Of a stretch of 64,000 nt of DNA, positions 42,253 to 51,077 are shown in pieces. The DNA is from Mycobacteroides franklinii. GTDB lineage: Bacteria; Actinomycetota; Actinomycetes; Mycobacteriales; Mycobacteriaceae. The stretch is taken from assembly GCF_002013895.1 (NCBI RefSeq), contig NZ_MAFQ01000018.1, positions 52,296-116,295 of the forward strand, written 5' to 3'. The first letter of the stretch is position 1; each line of letters starts with the position of its first letter. The translations under genes were made by a program, and so were the position numbers. A model generated the notes under the pieces. It did no database searches, was not told the DNA's origin, and worked only from the letters and a program-made list of their open reading frames with translations.

Positions 42253-42585
42253 TCACGCCCCAAACAACCTGCGCCGCAGGGCGGCAGCGTTCCCGAAGAT
42301 TCGGATGCCGAGAACGACGATGATGGCGGTGGATAGCTGTGTACCGACCCCGAGCTGGTCGCCCACGAACACGATCAGCGCCGCCACCAGCACGTTGAAG
42401 ACGAAGGACACCACGAAGACCTTCGAATCGAATATCTGGTCCAGGTAGGCCCGGGCGCCGCCGAAGAGTGCGTCGAGCGCCGCCACCACCGCGATCGGCA
42501 AGTACGGGGCGACGGCGTCAGGCACGTTCGGGTGAAACACCAACCCCAGAACCACGCCGATCGCCAGCGCGACTATGCCGATCAT
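42253..42585 (-). CDS. DUF1290 small basic membrane protein (Sbp-like, Rv1824)
   Basis: A 110-residue protein with three to four hydrophobic segments (MIGIVALAIGVVLGLVF, the FVVSFVFNVLVAALIVFVG helix, and a C-terminal IIVVLGIRIFGNAAALRRRLF). This is the small basic protein family. ATG at 42585 follows AAAGGAAG at good spacing and was preferred to a GTG at 42603. It lies between two DUF881 genes, a conserved arrangement that suggests a membrane complex. Confidence 0.9.
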   Translation of the reverse strand: MIGIVALAIGVVLGLVFHPNVPDAVAPYLPIAVVAALDALFGGARAYLDQIFDSKVFVVSFVFNVLVAALIVFVGDQLGVGTQLSTAIIVVLGIRIFGNAAALRRRLFGA

Positions 42586-42621
42586 CGTCCACTTCCTTTC
42601 CACATCACGGTCGGGCCCACC

Positions 42622-43590
42622 TCACCGATTGCCCGCCGGAATCTCTTTGGCGTATTTGACATCCCGGCTGGCTGCCGGGGCCATCTGCACGTTCTCCTGG
42701 GTGGCCAGGGTGAGCCGTATGCCATACGACTTCTGCAGGAGCCGCATCCTAGCCATTCCCGGACTACGTTCGAACGCAGACTTGATGGTGTTGGCCGGTC
42801 CGATGGCCACGATCCGGTACGGCGAACTGGTGGGCTGATTGTCGACCAGGATCGCTCCCCCGGCCTGACGCATCGTCACGTTGGGGCCGATACGCACATC
42901 GGATACCGAAATCGCCTCCGCACCACTGGTCCACAGCGAGTTCACCACGAGTTGCATGTCGCGGTCCAGAATGACCTGCTGGCTGCGTGGGATGCGTTCC
43001 TTGGAGACGTCCGAAAGGTCGCCGCCGCTGCCCGGGTCCGCCAGCGTGACGATGAGCGCGGGTCCTCGTACCTCGGTGCTCGCGGCGGCAAGGCCCAACT
43101 GGTCCAACCGATTCAGCAGCTCCTTGCCCTGTTCGTTGCCTTCCAGCTGACTGCGCCGGGCTCCGGCCACCTGCGAGGAAAGCTGGTCACGAGTGGATTC
43201 CAGCGCTCCCGAATCGCGTTGTTCACTGCGGATGCTGGCGAGCAGCCCCTGCTTCTCCTGCATCACGCCGGGCGCGATGCGTGTGGTCTGAGCGACGGCG
43301 GCCGCGAAGACTACCGCGATGGCGATGGCAGCGATTGCCTGCCAACCCCATTCGGCCAGCCGCCCACGCGGCGCGCCCCCATTCTTGCGAGCCTCGGCGG
43401 CCTCCAGGTATCCGGCGTCCAGGTGATCGGAGAGCAGTGTGCGCAGCAGCGAGGGCACCGGATTGCGCTTGGGGCGGTTGGCGGTGTGGTGGCCCAGCCC
43501 CTCCTCGGGCTCGAAACCACCCATGAGGTGCGGCCCATTTCCGTGTATCTGGGGGTCCTTCCCGCTCGCGGGGGTGTCCGGTGTATCCAT
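42622..43590 (-). CDS. DUF881 family membrane protein (Rv1823-like)
   Basis: A 322-residue paralogue of the gene at 41469. A long hydrophilic N-terminal tail of about 85 residues precedes one membrane helix (AIAAIAIAVVFAAAVAQT), a coiled coil and the DUF881 domain (GPALIVTLADPG, ISVSDVRIGPNVTMRQAGGAILVDNQPT given as GGAILVDNQPTSSPYRI). The ATG at 43590 starts one base after the pgsA2 stop. Function unknown. Confidence 0.88.
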   Translation of the reverse strand: MDTPDTPASGKDPQIHGNGPHLMGGFEPEEGLGHHTANRPKRNPVPSLLRTLLSDHLDAGYLEAAEARKNGGAPRGRLAEWGWQAIAAIAIAVVFAAAVAQTTRIAPGVMQEKQGLLASIRSEQRDSGALESTRDQLSSQVAGARRSQLEGNEQGKELLNRLDQLGLAAASTEVRGPALIVTLADPGSGGDLSDVSKERIPRSQQVILDRDMQLVVNSLWTSGAEAISVSDVRIGPNVTMRQAGGAILVDNQPTSSPYRIVAIGPANTIKSAFERSPGMARMRLLQKSYGIRLTLATQENVQMAPAASRDVKYAKEIPAGNR

Positions 43591-43591
43591 G

Positions 43592-44188
43592 TCAGGTAGT
43601 CACCTTGGGCAGTTGCCGCACCACCATCACGATCTGCGCGACGTAGAGCACGAACGTCCACAGGTACATGCCCAGGCCCCAGATGAGGAACGCCCAGCCG
43701 CACGGGCCGATCACCCTGCCCCACAATGAGTCCCATTCGCCGATCAGGATGAGCGGGAACGCCGACATCAACGCGAAGGTGGCGGCCTTGCCGATGTAGA
43801 TGACCGGAAGGGCCTCGATGCCGCGGCTGCGCACGATGGGCAGCCCGAGGGTGAGAATGAGATCGCGGGCCATCAGGGCGATGACGATCCACCACGGCAC
43901 GATGTCCCGGATCGCGAAGGCGATCGGCGTGGTCACCATGTAAAGGCGGTCGGCGGCCGGGTCCAGGAGCGTTCCGAGGTGCGACGACTGGTTCATCAGC
44001 CGGGCGATCTTGCCGTCCGCCCAGTCCGTGAAGCCGCTGAGCATCAGGATGGTGACGGCCCATCCGTCGGCGTGTTTCACCAGCAGCAGGTACAGGAACA
44101 GTGGGATGAATGCCAGCCGAATGACGCTCAGCAGGTTGGGGACCGTCAGTATCCGGTCGTCTCCAGTGGACGGCTCCGCGGTTCCCAT
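43592..44188 (-). CDS. pgsA2: CDP-alcohol phosphatidyltransferase (PgsA2-like)
   Basis: A 198-residue integral membrane enzyme. The full family signature DG-x2-AR-x8-G-x3-D-x3-D is intact (DGKIAR...GTLLDPAAD, about residues 60-82). It transfers a phosphatidyl group from CDP-diacylglycerol to an alcohol. M. tuberculosis pgsA2 (Rv1822) is annotated as a phosphatidylglycerophosphate synthase, but cardiolipin synthase activity is also plausible. About four to five membrane helices. Confidence 0.92.
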   Translation of the reverse strand: MGTAEPSTGDDRILTVPNLLSVIRLAFIPLFLYLLLVKHADGWAVTILMLSGFTDWADGKIARLMNQSSHLGTLLDPAADRLYMVTTPIAFAIRDIVPWWIVIALMARDLILTLGLPIVRSRGIEALPVIYIGKAATFALMSAFPLILIGEWDSLWGRVIGPCGWAFLIWGLGMYLWTFVLYVAQIVMVVRQLPKVTT

Positions 44189-44245
44189 CCGGCCAGCCTC
44201 TCATATTCGCGAGGTGATACCCCGCGCAAATGGGCTCCCTTGTCG

Positions 44246-46564
44246 TCAGCTGAATACGCCGGGCAGGTTCAGGATCGAGAGGCTGTCGTTCTTGCGCGGG
44301 TCGTCGTGGATCATGTAGGTCCACGTCGAGGTCGGCCGGGCGAGTTTGGACAGATCCAATCCCTGTTCCTCGTCAACCAGATTCGCGGTGTCAAAGGTCT
44401 GCTGGGCGGCTTCCACGGCGTCGGCGGCCAGCGACGCGAAGGCGTCGACGGCGAGCCGGTGGAACTCGTCGATCGGGTTCTGTCGTCCGAGGGCGCGCAG
44501 GTGGATGCTTTCTCGCACGTCGGAGAGGTACGCCAGGTGGTCGGCCCAGCCCCGGTCCAGGTGGTACAGCATGATCTGCCGCGCGATGCGCTCCAGCCGC
44601 TCTTCGGAAAGTTCCTCGGCCAGCTCGTCATAGCGCTCGGGCGAACGCTCCTGCAATTCCTTGCGGGCGGTGTCGGTGCGCAGCAGGGTGTCCCGGCGGT
44701 CGGAGATGATGGCGCGCTGCTGGGCGATCAGCTGGTTGTATCGCCAGGTGTTGGCGTGCAGGTCGAGCATCGCGCCTTCGGCCACCCGCTGGGCGTGGTC
44801 GATCAGACCGCCGGCCTTGGCGCTGACGATCTGCCCGTCGTCATCGGTTTCGGTGGGCAGCTTGGCCGAATCCAGGTGCGCCACAACGACCTCGTCCTCC
44901 CAGCTGGAGAAGAAGACCGACGATCCCGGGTCACCCTGGCGCCCGGCTCGTCCGCGCAGCTGGTTGTCGAGCCGCTCGGTGCGATGCCGCCCGGTGCCGA
45001 CGACGTGCAGCCCGCCGGCCTCGACGACAGCGTCGTAGTCGGTCTCCTCGGATCCGCCCAGGCGGATATCGGTACCGCGGCCGGCCATTTGGGTGGAGAC
45101 CGTGACGGCATTGAGCGCGCCCGCCTCGGCGATGACGCGGGCCTCCTCGGCGTCGTTCTTGGCGTTCAGCACGACGGCGGGAACGCCCGCGCGGACCAGT
45201 CGGTGATGCAGCGCCTCGGATTCGGCGACATCGTGGGTGCCGACGAGCACCGGCTGACCGGTGGCATGGATCTCGGCGATATGCGCGACGATGGCGTCGT
45301 TCTTGCTTGCCTCGGTGATGTACACACGGTCGGGCTGGTCTTCGCGAATGTTCGGGGTGTTCGGCGGGATCGGCGAGACTCCCAGCTTGTAGAACTGGCG
45401 CAGCTGTTCGCCGGCGGCGAGCGCGGTACCGGTCATTCCGCAGACGCGCGGGTAGCGGTTGATCAGCGCCTGCACGGTGATGGTGTCGAGAACCTCGCCG
45501 GTGTCGGTGGTTTCGATGCCTTCCTTGGCTTCGACCGCCGCCTGCAAGCCATCGGGCCAGCGTTGCAGGGTGGCGATGCGGCCGCGTGAGGAGTTGATGA
45601 GGTGTACGGCGCCGTCACGCACGATGTAGTGCACATCGCGCTCGAGGAGCACGTGTGCGTGCAGTGCGACGTTGACCTCGGTGAGAATGGTGCCGACGTG
45701 GTGTTCGGAGTACAGGTCGATGTTTCCCAGCTGCTTTTCCAGCTTCCGGGCGCCGATGTCGGTCAGGAAGATGTTGCGGCGATCGCTGTCGGCCTCGTAG
45801 TCCTCGCCGGCGATCAGCTCGCGTACCGCCTCGATGACCTCCGAGCTCGGGGCTTCCCGATGACTGGTACCGGCCAGCACCAGGGGCACCAGGGCCTCGT
45901 CGACGAGCACCGAGTCGGCCTCGTCGACCACGGCGACGTCGGGGCTCGGTGACACCAGGTCGTCGACGTCGATTGCCAGCTGGTCGCGCAGCACGTCGAA
46001 GCCGATCTCGTTGACCGACCCGTAGGTGACGTCGCAGGCGTAGGCCTTGCGGCGCTCGTCGGCGGTGGATTCCTCGGTGATCCAGCCGATCGTCAGGCCA
46101 AGCCGCTCCAGGAACGGTCCCATCCATTCGGCGTCGCGCCGGGCCAAGTAATCATTGACGGAGATGACGTGCACGCTGCGCCCGCCGAGGGCGTATCCGG
46201 CGGCGGTGATGGCGCCGGTGAGGGTCTTACCTTCGCCGGTGGCCATCTCGATGACGTCGCCGTCGAGCATGCGCAGCGCACCCAGTAGCTGAACGTCGAA
46301 CGGACGCTCGTCGATGGTCCGTTCGGCCGCCTCACGCACGATCGCCAGGAATTGGCCGATGTCCTTGGACTCGAGGCCCTCGGAGAGGTCGAGCTTCTTG
46401 GCCGCCTTGGTGAGCTGCTCGTCGGTGAGGTCCTTGGCCTTCTCGTCGTACTTCTTCGAGGTCTCCACAAGGGCCAGCGACTCGCTCTGGTTCTTGTCCG
46501 TGGATGCACCGAGCAGTTTCCAGAACTTCTCGGTGAACCGTGAGGCGGTGTTCGACTTGCGCAC
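44246..46564 (-). CDS. secA2: Accessory Sec translocase ATPase SecA2
   Basis: A 772-residue SecA paralogue. Walker A in MATGEGKTLTGAITA, the DEAD-box-like VVDEADSVLVDEA, and the second helicase half with STQMAGRGTDIRLGG. It is shorter than SecA1 and lacks the C-terminal zinc-binding tail, as SecA2 does. It exports a subset of proteins, including virulence factors in pathogenic mycobacteria. The GTG at 46564 (VRKSNTASRFTEKFWKLLG) corresponds to the M. tuberculosis SecA2 core start. Equivalent of Rv1821. Confidence 0.95.
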   Translation of the reverse strand: MRKSNTASRFTEKFWKLLGASTDKNQSESLALVETSKKYDEKAKDLTDEQLTKAAKKLDLSEGLESKDIGQFLAIVREAAERTIDERPFDVQLLGALRMLDGDVIEMATGEGKTLTGAITAAGYALGGRSVHVISVNDYLARRDAEWMGPFLERLGLTIGWITEESTADERRKAYACDVTYGSVNEIGFDVLRDQLAIDVDDLVSPSPDVAVVDEADSVLVDEALVPLVLAGTSHREAPSSEVIEAVRELIAGEDYEADSDRRNIFLTDIGARKLEKQLGNIDLYSEHHVGTILTEVNVALHAHVLLERDVHYIVRDGAVHLINSSRGRIATLQRWPDGLQAAVEAKEGIETTDTGEVLDTITVQALINRYPRVCGMTGTALAAGEQLRQFYKLGVSPIPPNTPNIREDQPDRVYITEASKNDAIVAHIAEIHATGQPVLVGTHDVAESEALHHRLVRAGVPAVVLNAKNDAEEARVIAEAGALNAVTVSTQMAGRGTDIRLGGSEETDYDAVVEAGGLHVVGTGRHRTERLDNQLRGRAGRQGDPGSSVFFSSWEDEVVVAHLDSAKLPTETDDDGQIVSAKAGGLIDHAQRVAEGAMLDLHANTWRYNQLIAQQRAIISDRRDTLLRTDTARKELQERSPERYDELAEELSEERLERIARQIMLYHLDRGWADHLAYLSDVRESIHLRALGRQNPIDEFHRLAVDAFASLAADAVEAAQQTFDTANLVDEEQGLDLSKLARPTSTWTYMIHDDPRKNDSLSILNLPGVFS

Positions 46565-46653
46565 ATGCACACGGTACGTGAGGTTCCGAGGGGCCCCGAT
46601 AAGCACCGTCAGGCGAGCTCCCGGACCCATCTGCGATACCCGTGTGATGGATG

Positions 46654-46713
46654 CGACACGATCGGCGGAGTACTGCGGCCCGGTAGGGACCCCATACTCC
46701 GCCGATCGTGTCG
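46654..46713. terminator. Perfect 19-bp hairpin with GC-rich loop
   Basis: CGACACGATCGGCGGAGTA (46654-46672) and its exact reverse complement (46695-46713) flank a 22-base loop that itself holds GG/CC-rich complementary words. It lies after the acyl-CoA dehydrogenase stop (46777, minus) and 90 bases before the secA2 start. Probably a terminator; a role in the secA2 leader is possible. Confidence 0.65.
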
Positions 46714-46776
46714 AAGGTGTGCCGCGTGTGATGCCGGCGCGGATGTCGCGAGCTCGTTACCGTGCCACTTGCCGTG

Positions 46777-48060
46777 CTATTTGCCGGCCAACAGCCCCTT
46801 GGCGATGTGGGTGATCTGCACTTCGTTGCTGCCGGCGTAGATCATCAGAGACTTGGCATCGCGCGCCAGCTGCTCGACGCGGTACTCGGTCATGTAGCCG
46901 TTGCCGCCGAAAAGCTGCACGGCGTCCATCGCGACATCGGTGGCGGCCTCCGAACAGTAGAGCTTGATGGCGGAGGCCTCTGCCAGGGACGGCGTCTTGT
47001 TCTCCGAGAGGCTCTCGATGGCATGGAACAGCATGTTGCGCACGTTGAGCCGGGCCACTTCCATCTTGGCCAGCTTGAGCTGGATGAGCTGGAACTGGGC
47101 AATTTCCTTGCCCCACAAGGTGCGGGTCTTGGCGTAATCCAGTGAGAGACGCAGGCACTCCTCGATGACCCCCAGCGCGAGTGCCGCCACCCCGATGCGT
47201 TCCATCGAGAAGTTGGCGCGCGCACTGTCTCGGCCGTCGCCCTGATCGTTGGTCTCTGTTTCGCCGAGGAGCCGGTCCCTGCCGAGGCGCACGTTCTCAA
47301 AGAACAACTGGCCGGTACGGGAGCTGTGAATACCCATCTTGCGGAAGGGTTTCGACTGCGTGAAGCCTTCCATGCCCTTGTCCAGCACGAACGTCAGCAC
47401 CTTGCGATCGCGCGGATCAACCGGTTCCTGCGCTGTGTCTTCGTTCAACTTGGCGTAGACCACGATCACATCGGCATCGGGCCCGTTGGTGATGAACGTC
47501 TTCTGCCCGTTGAGGATGTAGTCCTCGCCGTCGCGCGTCACATATGTCTTCATGCCGCCGAACGCGTCGGAGCCCGAATCGGGTTCGGTGATGGCCCAGG
47601 CACCCACCTTCTCGTAGGTGACCAATTCGGGCAGCCAGCGTTCCATTTGCGCGGCGGTGCCGCGCGAAGCGATGGTCGGCACCGTCAGCCCCATGCTCAC
47701 GCCCATACCGGTCACCAAACCCATGCAGACCCGGGAAATTTCGCTGGTGAGGACGAATCCCATACCGGCGGACCCACCGGCGAGGCCCATTGCTCCCCCG
47801 CCGCTGTCGGATTTCTTCGAATCGTCCAACGGTTCCCCGGCCGCCAGTGCGGCCTCACGGGTTTTCTTCTTCTCTATCTGCTTCTGCAGCGCCTCTTTGG
47901 CAAGAGCGTCGATGCCGAAGGTGGCGAACATCTTCCGGATGATGGGGTACGGCTCCATCTCGCCGGACTCCAGTGCGTCGACATGCGGTCTGACTTCCTT
48001 GTCGATGAACTGGCGAACGGCGTCACGCACCGCAAGGTCAATGGGTGACCAGTCGAGCAT
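46777..48060 (-). CDS. Acyl-CoA dehydrogenase family protein
   Basis: A 427-residue flavoprotein. FAD-site marks WAITEPDSGSDAFGGMKT and TFITNGPDADVIVVYAK, and a C-terminal IYAGSNEVQITHIAKGLL. The position that holds the catalytic Glu in medium-chain enzymes (YEGT) is Ala here (YAGS), but SMERIG carries a Glu where isovaleryl-/long-chain-type enzymes have their base, so it is likely active with that geometry. An unusual insert of about 40 residues rich in Lys/Gly (KKKTREAALAAGEPLDDSKKSDSGGG, given as KKKTREAALAAGEP) lies near residue 70. Follows the SRPBCC gene by 57 bases in one operon. Confidence 0.9.
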   Translation of the reverse strand: MLDWSPIDLAVRDAVRQFIDKEVRPHVDALESGEMEPYPIIRKMFATFGIDALAKEALQKQIEKKKTREAALAAGEPLDDSKKSDSGGGAMGLAGGSAGMGFVLTSEISRVCMGLVTGMGVSMGLTVPTIASRGTAAQMERWLPELVTYEKVGAWAITEPDSGSDAFGGMKTYVTRDGEDYILNGQKTFITNGPDADVIVVYAKLNEDTAQEPVDPRDRKVLTFVLDKGMEGFTQSKPFRKMGIHSSRTGQLFFENVRLGRDRLLGETETNDQGDGRDSARANFSMERIGVAALALGVIEECLRLSLDYAKTRTLWGKEIAQFQLIQLKLAKMEVARLNVRNMLFHAIESLSENKTPSLAEASAIKLYCSEAATDVAMDAVQLFGGNGYMTEYRVEQLARDAKSLMIYAGSNEVQITHIAKGLLAGK

Positions 48061-48117
48061 GTGTCCTGCTTTCTTCGGTGAAAGTGGTCGATATCTATTG
48101 GGCGCGGTGGCGCGTGC

Positions 48118-48594
48118 CTAGCCGAGCTCCCTGGCCAGCAATTCCTTGAGTCGCGCAACGGAGTTTTCGAGCTCTTCCTGCACGGCCTTGTCGATCGCGG
48201 TACCGATTGCTCCGGTGAGCATTTGCCCGGTGAAGGACGAGTCCACGTTCACTCTGGTGTTGTCGGCGTCGATTTCTTCCACGCTTGACTTGATGATGGC
48301 CTCGACTCCGGCCATGCCCGTGCCACCCAGCTTGAAGGCGCCCTTCTTGGCGGCCAGCACCTCATCGGCCGGGGTGAATTCCTGCACGGTCCACTCGACC
48401 GTGTTGGCCATCCCCATCAGGGTGACGATTTCGGAGAATTTGGTGCCGACCTTGATGTCGTCGATCGAGGGAACATCGCCTTTGAATCCGGTGTGGATGG
48501 TCATCCACTCGTCGTATTTGTTGAGGTCCGGCAACACCGACCAGAGCTTGTCGATGCTGTACGGGAGGTCGATGCTGGAGTGCAGCTCAGACAT
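48118..48594 (-). CDS. SRPBCC (polyketide cyclase/START-like) family protein
   Basis: A 158-residue lipid- or ligand-binding fold. SSIDLPYSIDKLWSVLPDLNKYDEWM at the start and VDSSFTGQMLTGAIGTAIDKAVQEELENSVARLKELLA at the end (given as GQMLTGAIGTAIDKA..EL..S) are the typical long C-terminal helix. It probably binds a hydrophobic ligand used by the acyl-CoA dehydrogenase behind it. It is divergent from the first AarF-like gene; the 249-base gap holds two TetR-type operator sites. Confidence 0.87.
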   Translation of the reverse strand: MSELHSSIDLPYSIDKLWSVLPDLNKYDEWMTIHTGFKGDVPSIDDIKVGTKFSEIVTLMGMANTVEWTVQEFTPADEVLAAKKGAFKLGGTGMAGVEAIIKSSVEEIDADNTRVNVDSSFTGQMLTGAIGTAIDKAVQEELENSVARLKELLARELG

Positions 48595-48654
48595 GGGCGA
48601 AAGACTCCTTTGTCATTGGTCTGGCTCGGATTGATGTCAACGGTTCCGAACGTA

Positions 48655-48676
48655 ACATACATACCCTCGTGTATGT
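48655..48676. promoter_or_regulatory. TetR-type operator, site 1
   Basis: ACATAC-N10-GTATGT, with arms ACATACA/TGTATGT perfect. It lies 61 bases before the SRPBCC start (48594, minus). The same spacing recurs in site 2, and its left part (48653-48664) is repeated exactly, inverted, before the second AarF gene. Confidence 0.7.
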
Positions 48677-48805
48677 AAGATGCAATTACCGCAGATCTCG
48701 CACTCGAAACCGACTAAATGCAGGTGTATGGCGGTCAAATACCGACAGGCCTGTGGGTGATGGAATGGGGTTCGCCGGTTACCGAGCGGTAGCTCGGGCG
48801 CACGT

Positions 48806-48829
48806 TACATACAACTGTGCTCGTATGTA
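48806..48829. promoter_or_regulatory. TetR-type operator, site 2
   Basis: TACATAC-N10-GTATGTA, perfect arms, ending 15 bases before the AarF-like ATG at 48844, so a bound repressor would block that promoter. Same half-site and spacing as site 1. Confidence 0.7.
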
Positions 48830-48843
48830 TTACAGTGGCGCTC

Positions 48844-50364
48844 ATGAGCACCCCCGAGGGCGCGGGCAACGACGCGGCGCCCCTCGCTGCCGGATTGTCC
48901 GAGAACGGGAGGCGGCAGCCCGCCGCCCCGGAATCTACCTCGGAGCCACCCTCCGCGGGGGCAGATTCGGCCCCTGCCGGCGCCACGATCGATATCGAGA
49001 TCACCCGACCGAGGGTCAAACTGCATTCGCCGCCACTTCGTGTGGAGGCCGGGCGTTTTGGTCTCACGGTCGCCCGGCTGGTGGGATCGGGTGCGCGCCT
49101 GCTGGTGAAGCCCCGGCGCGGAAGGTCCCTGGAAGTGCGTGCCGCGCACGAGCTGCGGCGCACCTTCGCCCTCATGGGCCCGACCTACGTCAAGCTCGGC
49201 CAGCTCGTCGCGTCCTCCCCCGGCGTGTTCCCCGAAACGCTTTCCAACGAGTTCCGCACGCTACTCGACAGGGTGCCGCCGGCATCCTCGGAGCTGATTC
49301 GCCAGACCGTGCGCGAGCAGTTAGGTGCCGATCCGGCAACCATATTCGCGACTTTTGACGATCATCCGTTCGCTTCGGCGTCTATCGCTCAGGTTCACCA
49401 CGCCACCCTCAAATCCGGCGAACGAGTGGTGGTGAAGATCCAGCGCCCCAAGATCCGCACCAGGCTCGCCGCCGATGTCCGGATCATCGGACGTCTGGCG
49501 CGCTTGATGGTCAAGACCGATCTGGGCCGGGCCACCAATGCCACCGAGATCGTCGAGGACTTCGAACAGAACCTCAACGAGGAGCTGGACTTCGCGGCCG
49601 AGGGCCATGCCATGGAGCAGTGGATCGCAAGCCTTGCCGACACCGAATACGGCGATAAGGTACGCGTTCCCAAAGTGTTCTGGGAGTACACCACCGAGCG
49701 GGTGCTGACGATGGAGTACGTCGAAGGCATCCGGATCGACAACATCGCCGAACTCGACTCGGCGGGCTTCGACGGGGTCGGATTGGTCAAGGCCATCGTC
49801 TATTCGCTGTTCGAGACCGGATTTCACAAGGGGCTGTTCCACGGAGACCTACACGCGGGCAATCTGCTCGTGGACTCTACCGGTCGGATTGTGTTCCTGG
49901 ACTTCGGCATTGTCGGACGTATTGACGGACGCAGCCGCAAGATCTTTACCGAGATCATGGTCGACCTCTTCGTGAAGAATGATCACGCGGCAGTGAGTCG
50001 GGGCATCTACAAGCTCGGCGCCATCGGCGATCGGGCCAAGTCTGTCGACCCCACGGCGGCGGGCAAGGATATCTCCAATTTCACCAGCCCCCTGCAGCAG
50101 TCCAAACTTTCGGCCATCGAATACGGTCAGCTCGGCAAGCAGCTGGCCGTGATGGCCAAGCAGTACGACGTGCGGCTGCCCCGAGAGCTGGTGCTGATTT
50201 CCAAACAACTGCTGTACGTGGAGCGCTACATGAAGCTGTTGGCACCCGATTGGGCGCTGCTCTCGGATCCGTCGTTCATCGGATATTTCGGGAACATGGT
50301 CATCGCGGCCGAGCAATCGCGCATGGAAGAAGCGGCCGCGCGGGAGTCGGCGCGCGGAGGCTAG
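48844..50364 (+). CDS. ABC1/AarF/UbiB-type atypical kinase (first)
   Basis: A 506-residue protein. A Pro/Glu-rich N-terminal part of about 60 residues is followed by the kinase-like domain: the family's KxGQ motif in YVKLGQLVASSPGVFPE, the Ala-rich nucleotide loop ASIAQVHHATL, the Lys in VVVKIQRP, HGDLHAGNLLVD, and LDFGIVGRID. All residues needed for ATP binding are present. Characterised relatives act on quinone or lipid metabolism rather than on protein phosphorylation. ATG 48844. It converges with the TetR gene, sharing four terminal bases. Confidence 0.92.
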   Translation: MSTPEGAGNDAAPLAAGLSENGRRQPAAPESTSEPPSAGADSAPAGATIDIEITRPRVKLHSPPLRVEAGRFGLTVARLVGSGARLLVKPRRGRSLEVRAAHELRRTFALMGPTYVKLGQLVASSPGVFPETLSNEFRTLLDRVPPASSELIRQTVREQLGADPATIFATFDDHPFASASIAQVHHATLKSGERVVVKIQRPKIRTRLAADVRIIGRLARLMVKTDLGRATNATEIVEDFEQNLNEELDFAAEGHAMEQWIASLADTEYGDKVRVPKVFWEYTTERVLTMEYVEGIRIDNIAELDSAGFDGVGLVKAIVYSLFETGFHKGLFHGDLHAGNLLVDSTGRIVFLDFGIVGRIDGRSRKIFTEIMVDLFVKNDHAAVSRGIYKLGAIGDRAKSVDPTAAGKDISNFTSPLQQSKLSAIEYGQLGKQLAVMAKQYDVRLPRELVLISKQLLYVERYMKLLAPDWALLSDPSFIGYFGNMVIAAEQSRMEEAAARESARGG

Positions 50365-51077
50365 TCGGAAATGGTGAGCCTTCCGGTGTCCATGGTGCGT
50401 AACGCCGAGTCGAGCGGTGCGCCGACAGTCGGTGACTCGACGATGTTGAGCAGCATCGCCTTGGCCCGGGCCCAGCGCTGATCACGAACTTCCTGCGGTG
50501 CGTTCATGCTGTTGACCAGGATTCCGCGCACGGCATCCATCGCGGTGAGGGTGATGTTACGGATGACACGCAATTCCTCGTCGCTCTGACTCACCGATTG
50601 GCCCAGTGTGGAGAATTGTTGCATCACAATGAATTCGAACTGATCCATCTGGGCGGACAGCTCGGGATCGGTGCGTGCGGCGATCCATAGTTCCATGGTG
50701 GCGACGAACATCGACCCCTGGTGCATACGCCAGAGCGCGTCCAGGCAGCGGCTGATGAAGTCGGCGTCACTGTCACGGTCCAGCGCGATGAGTTCGGAGA
50801 GGATCTCCTGCCCCTGCTTGAACGCCAAGTGCCGCACCGACTCTCCGAGAAGCTCGGATTTCGACTGGAAATGATGGACCAGGGCGCCGCGGGTGACGCC
50901 GGCGCGTTGTGCCACCCGGGTGGTGGTGGTGCCCGCATATCCGTACTTGACCAGGCAGTCCACCGTGGCATCAAGCAGCCTGCTGCGCATGGCGGCGCTG
51001 CGTTCCTCCTGGGTCCGCCGCTCGACACGTTGGGTGCGCGCGGTCGACCGTGCTGGGCTATCGGCGGTGCGTGTCAT
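50361..51077 (-). CDS. TetR/AcrR family transcriptional regulator
   Basis: A 238-residue regulator. The HTH is RSRLLDATVDCLVKYGYAGTTTTRVAQRAGVTRGALVHHFQSKSELL (given as YAGTTTTRVAQRAGVTRGALVHHF), about residues 35-80; the rest is a ligand-binding helical domain. ATG 51077 overlaps the stop of the second AarF gene by four bases (ATGA), so regulator and kinase are coexpressed. It is the best candidate for binding the ACATAC-N10-GTATGT sites in this cluster, and would then repress both divergent operons and its own. Confidence 0.92.
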   Translation of the reverse strand: MTRTADSPARSTARTQRVERRTQEERSAAMRSRLLDATVDCLVKYGYAGTTTTRVAQRAGVTRGALVHHFQSKSELLGESVRHLAFKQGQEILSELIALDRDSDADFISRCLDALWRMHQGSMFVATMELWIAARTDPELSAQMDQFEFIVMQQFSTLGQSVSQSDEELRVIRNITLTAMDAVRGILVNSMNAPQEVRDQRWARAKAMLLNIVESPTVGAPLDSALRTMDTGRLTISD

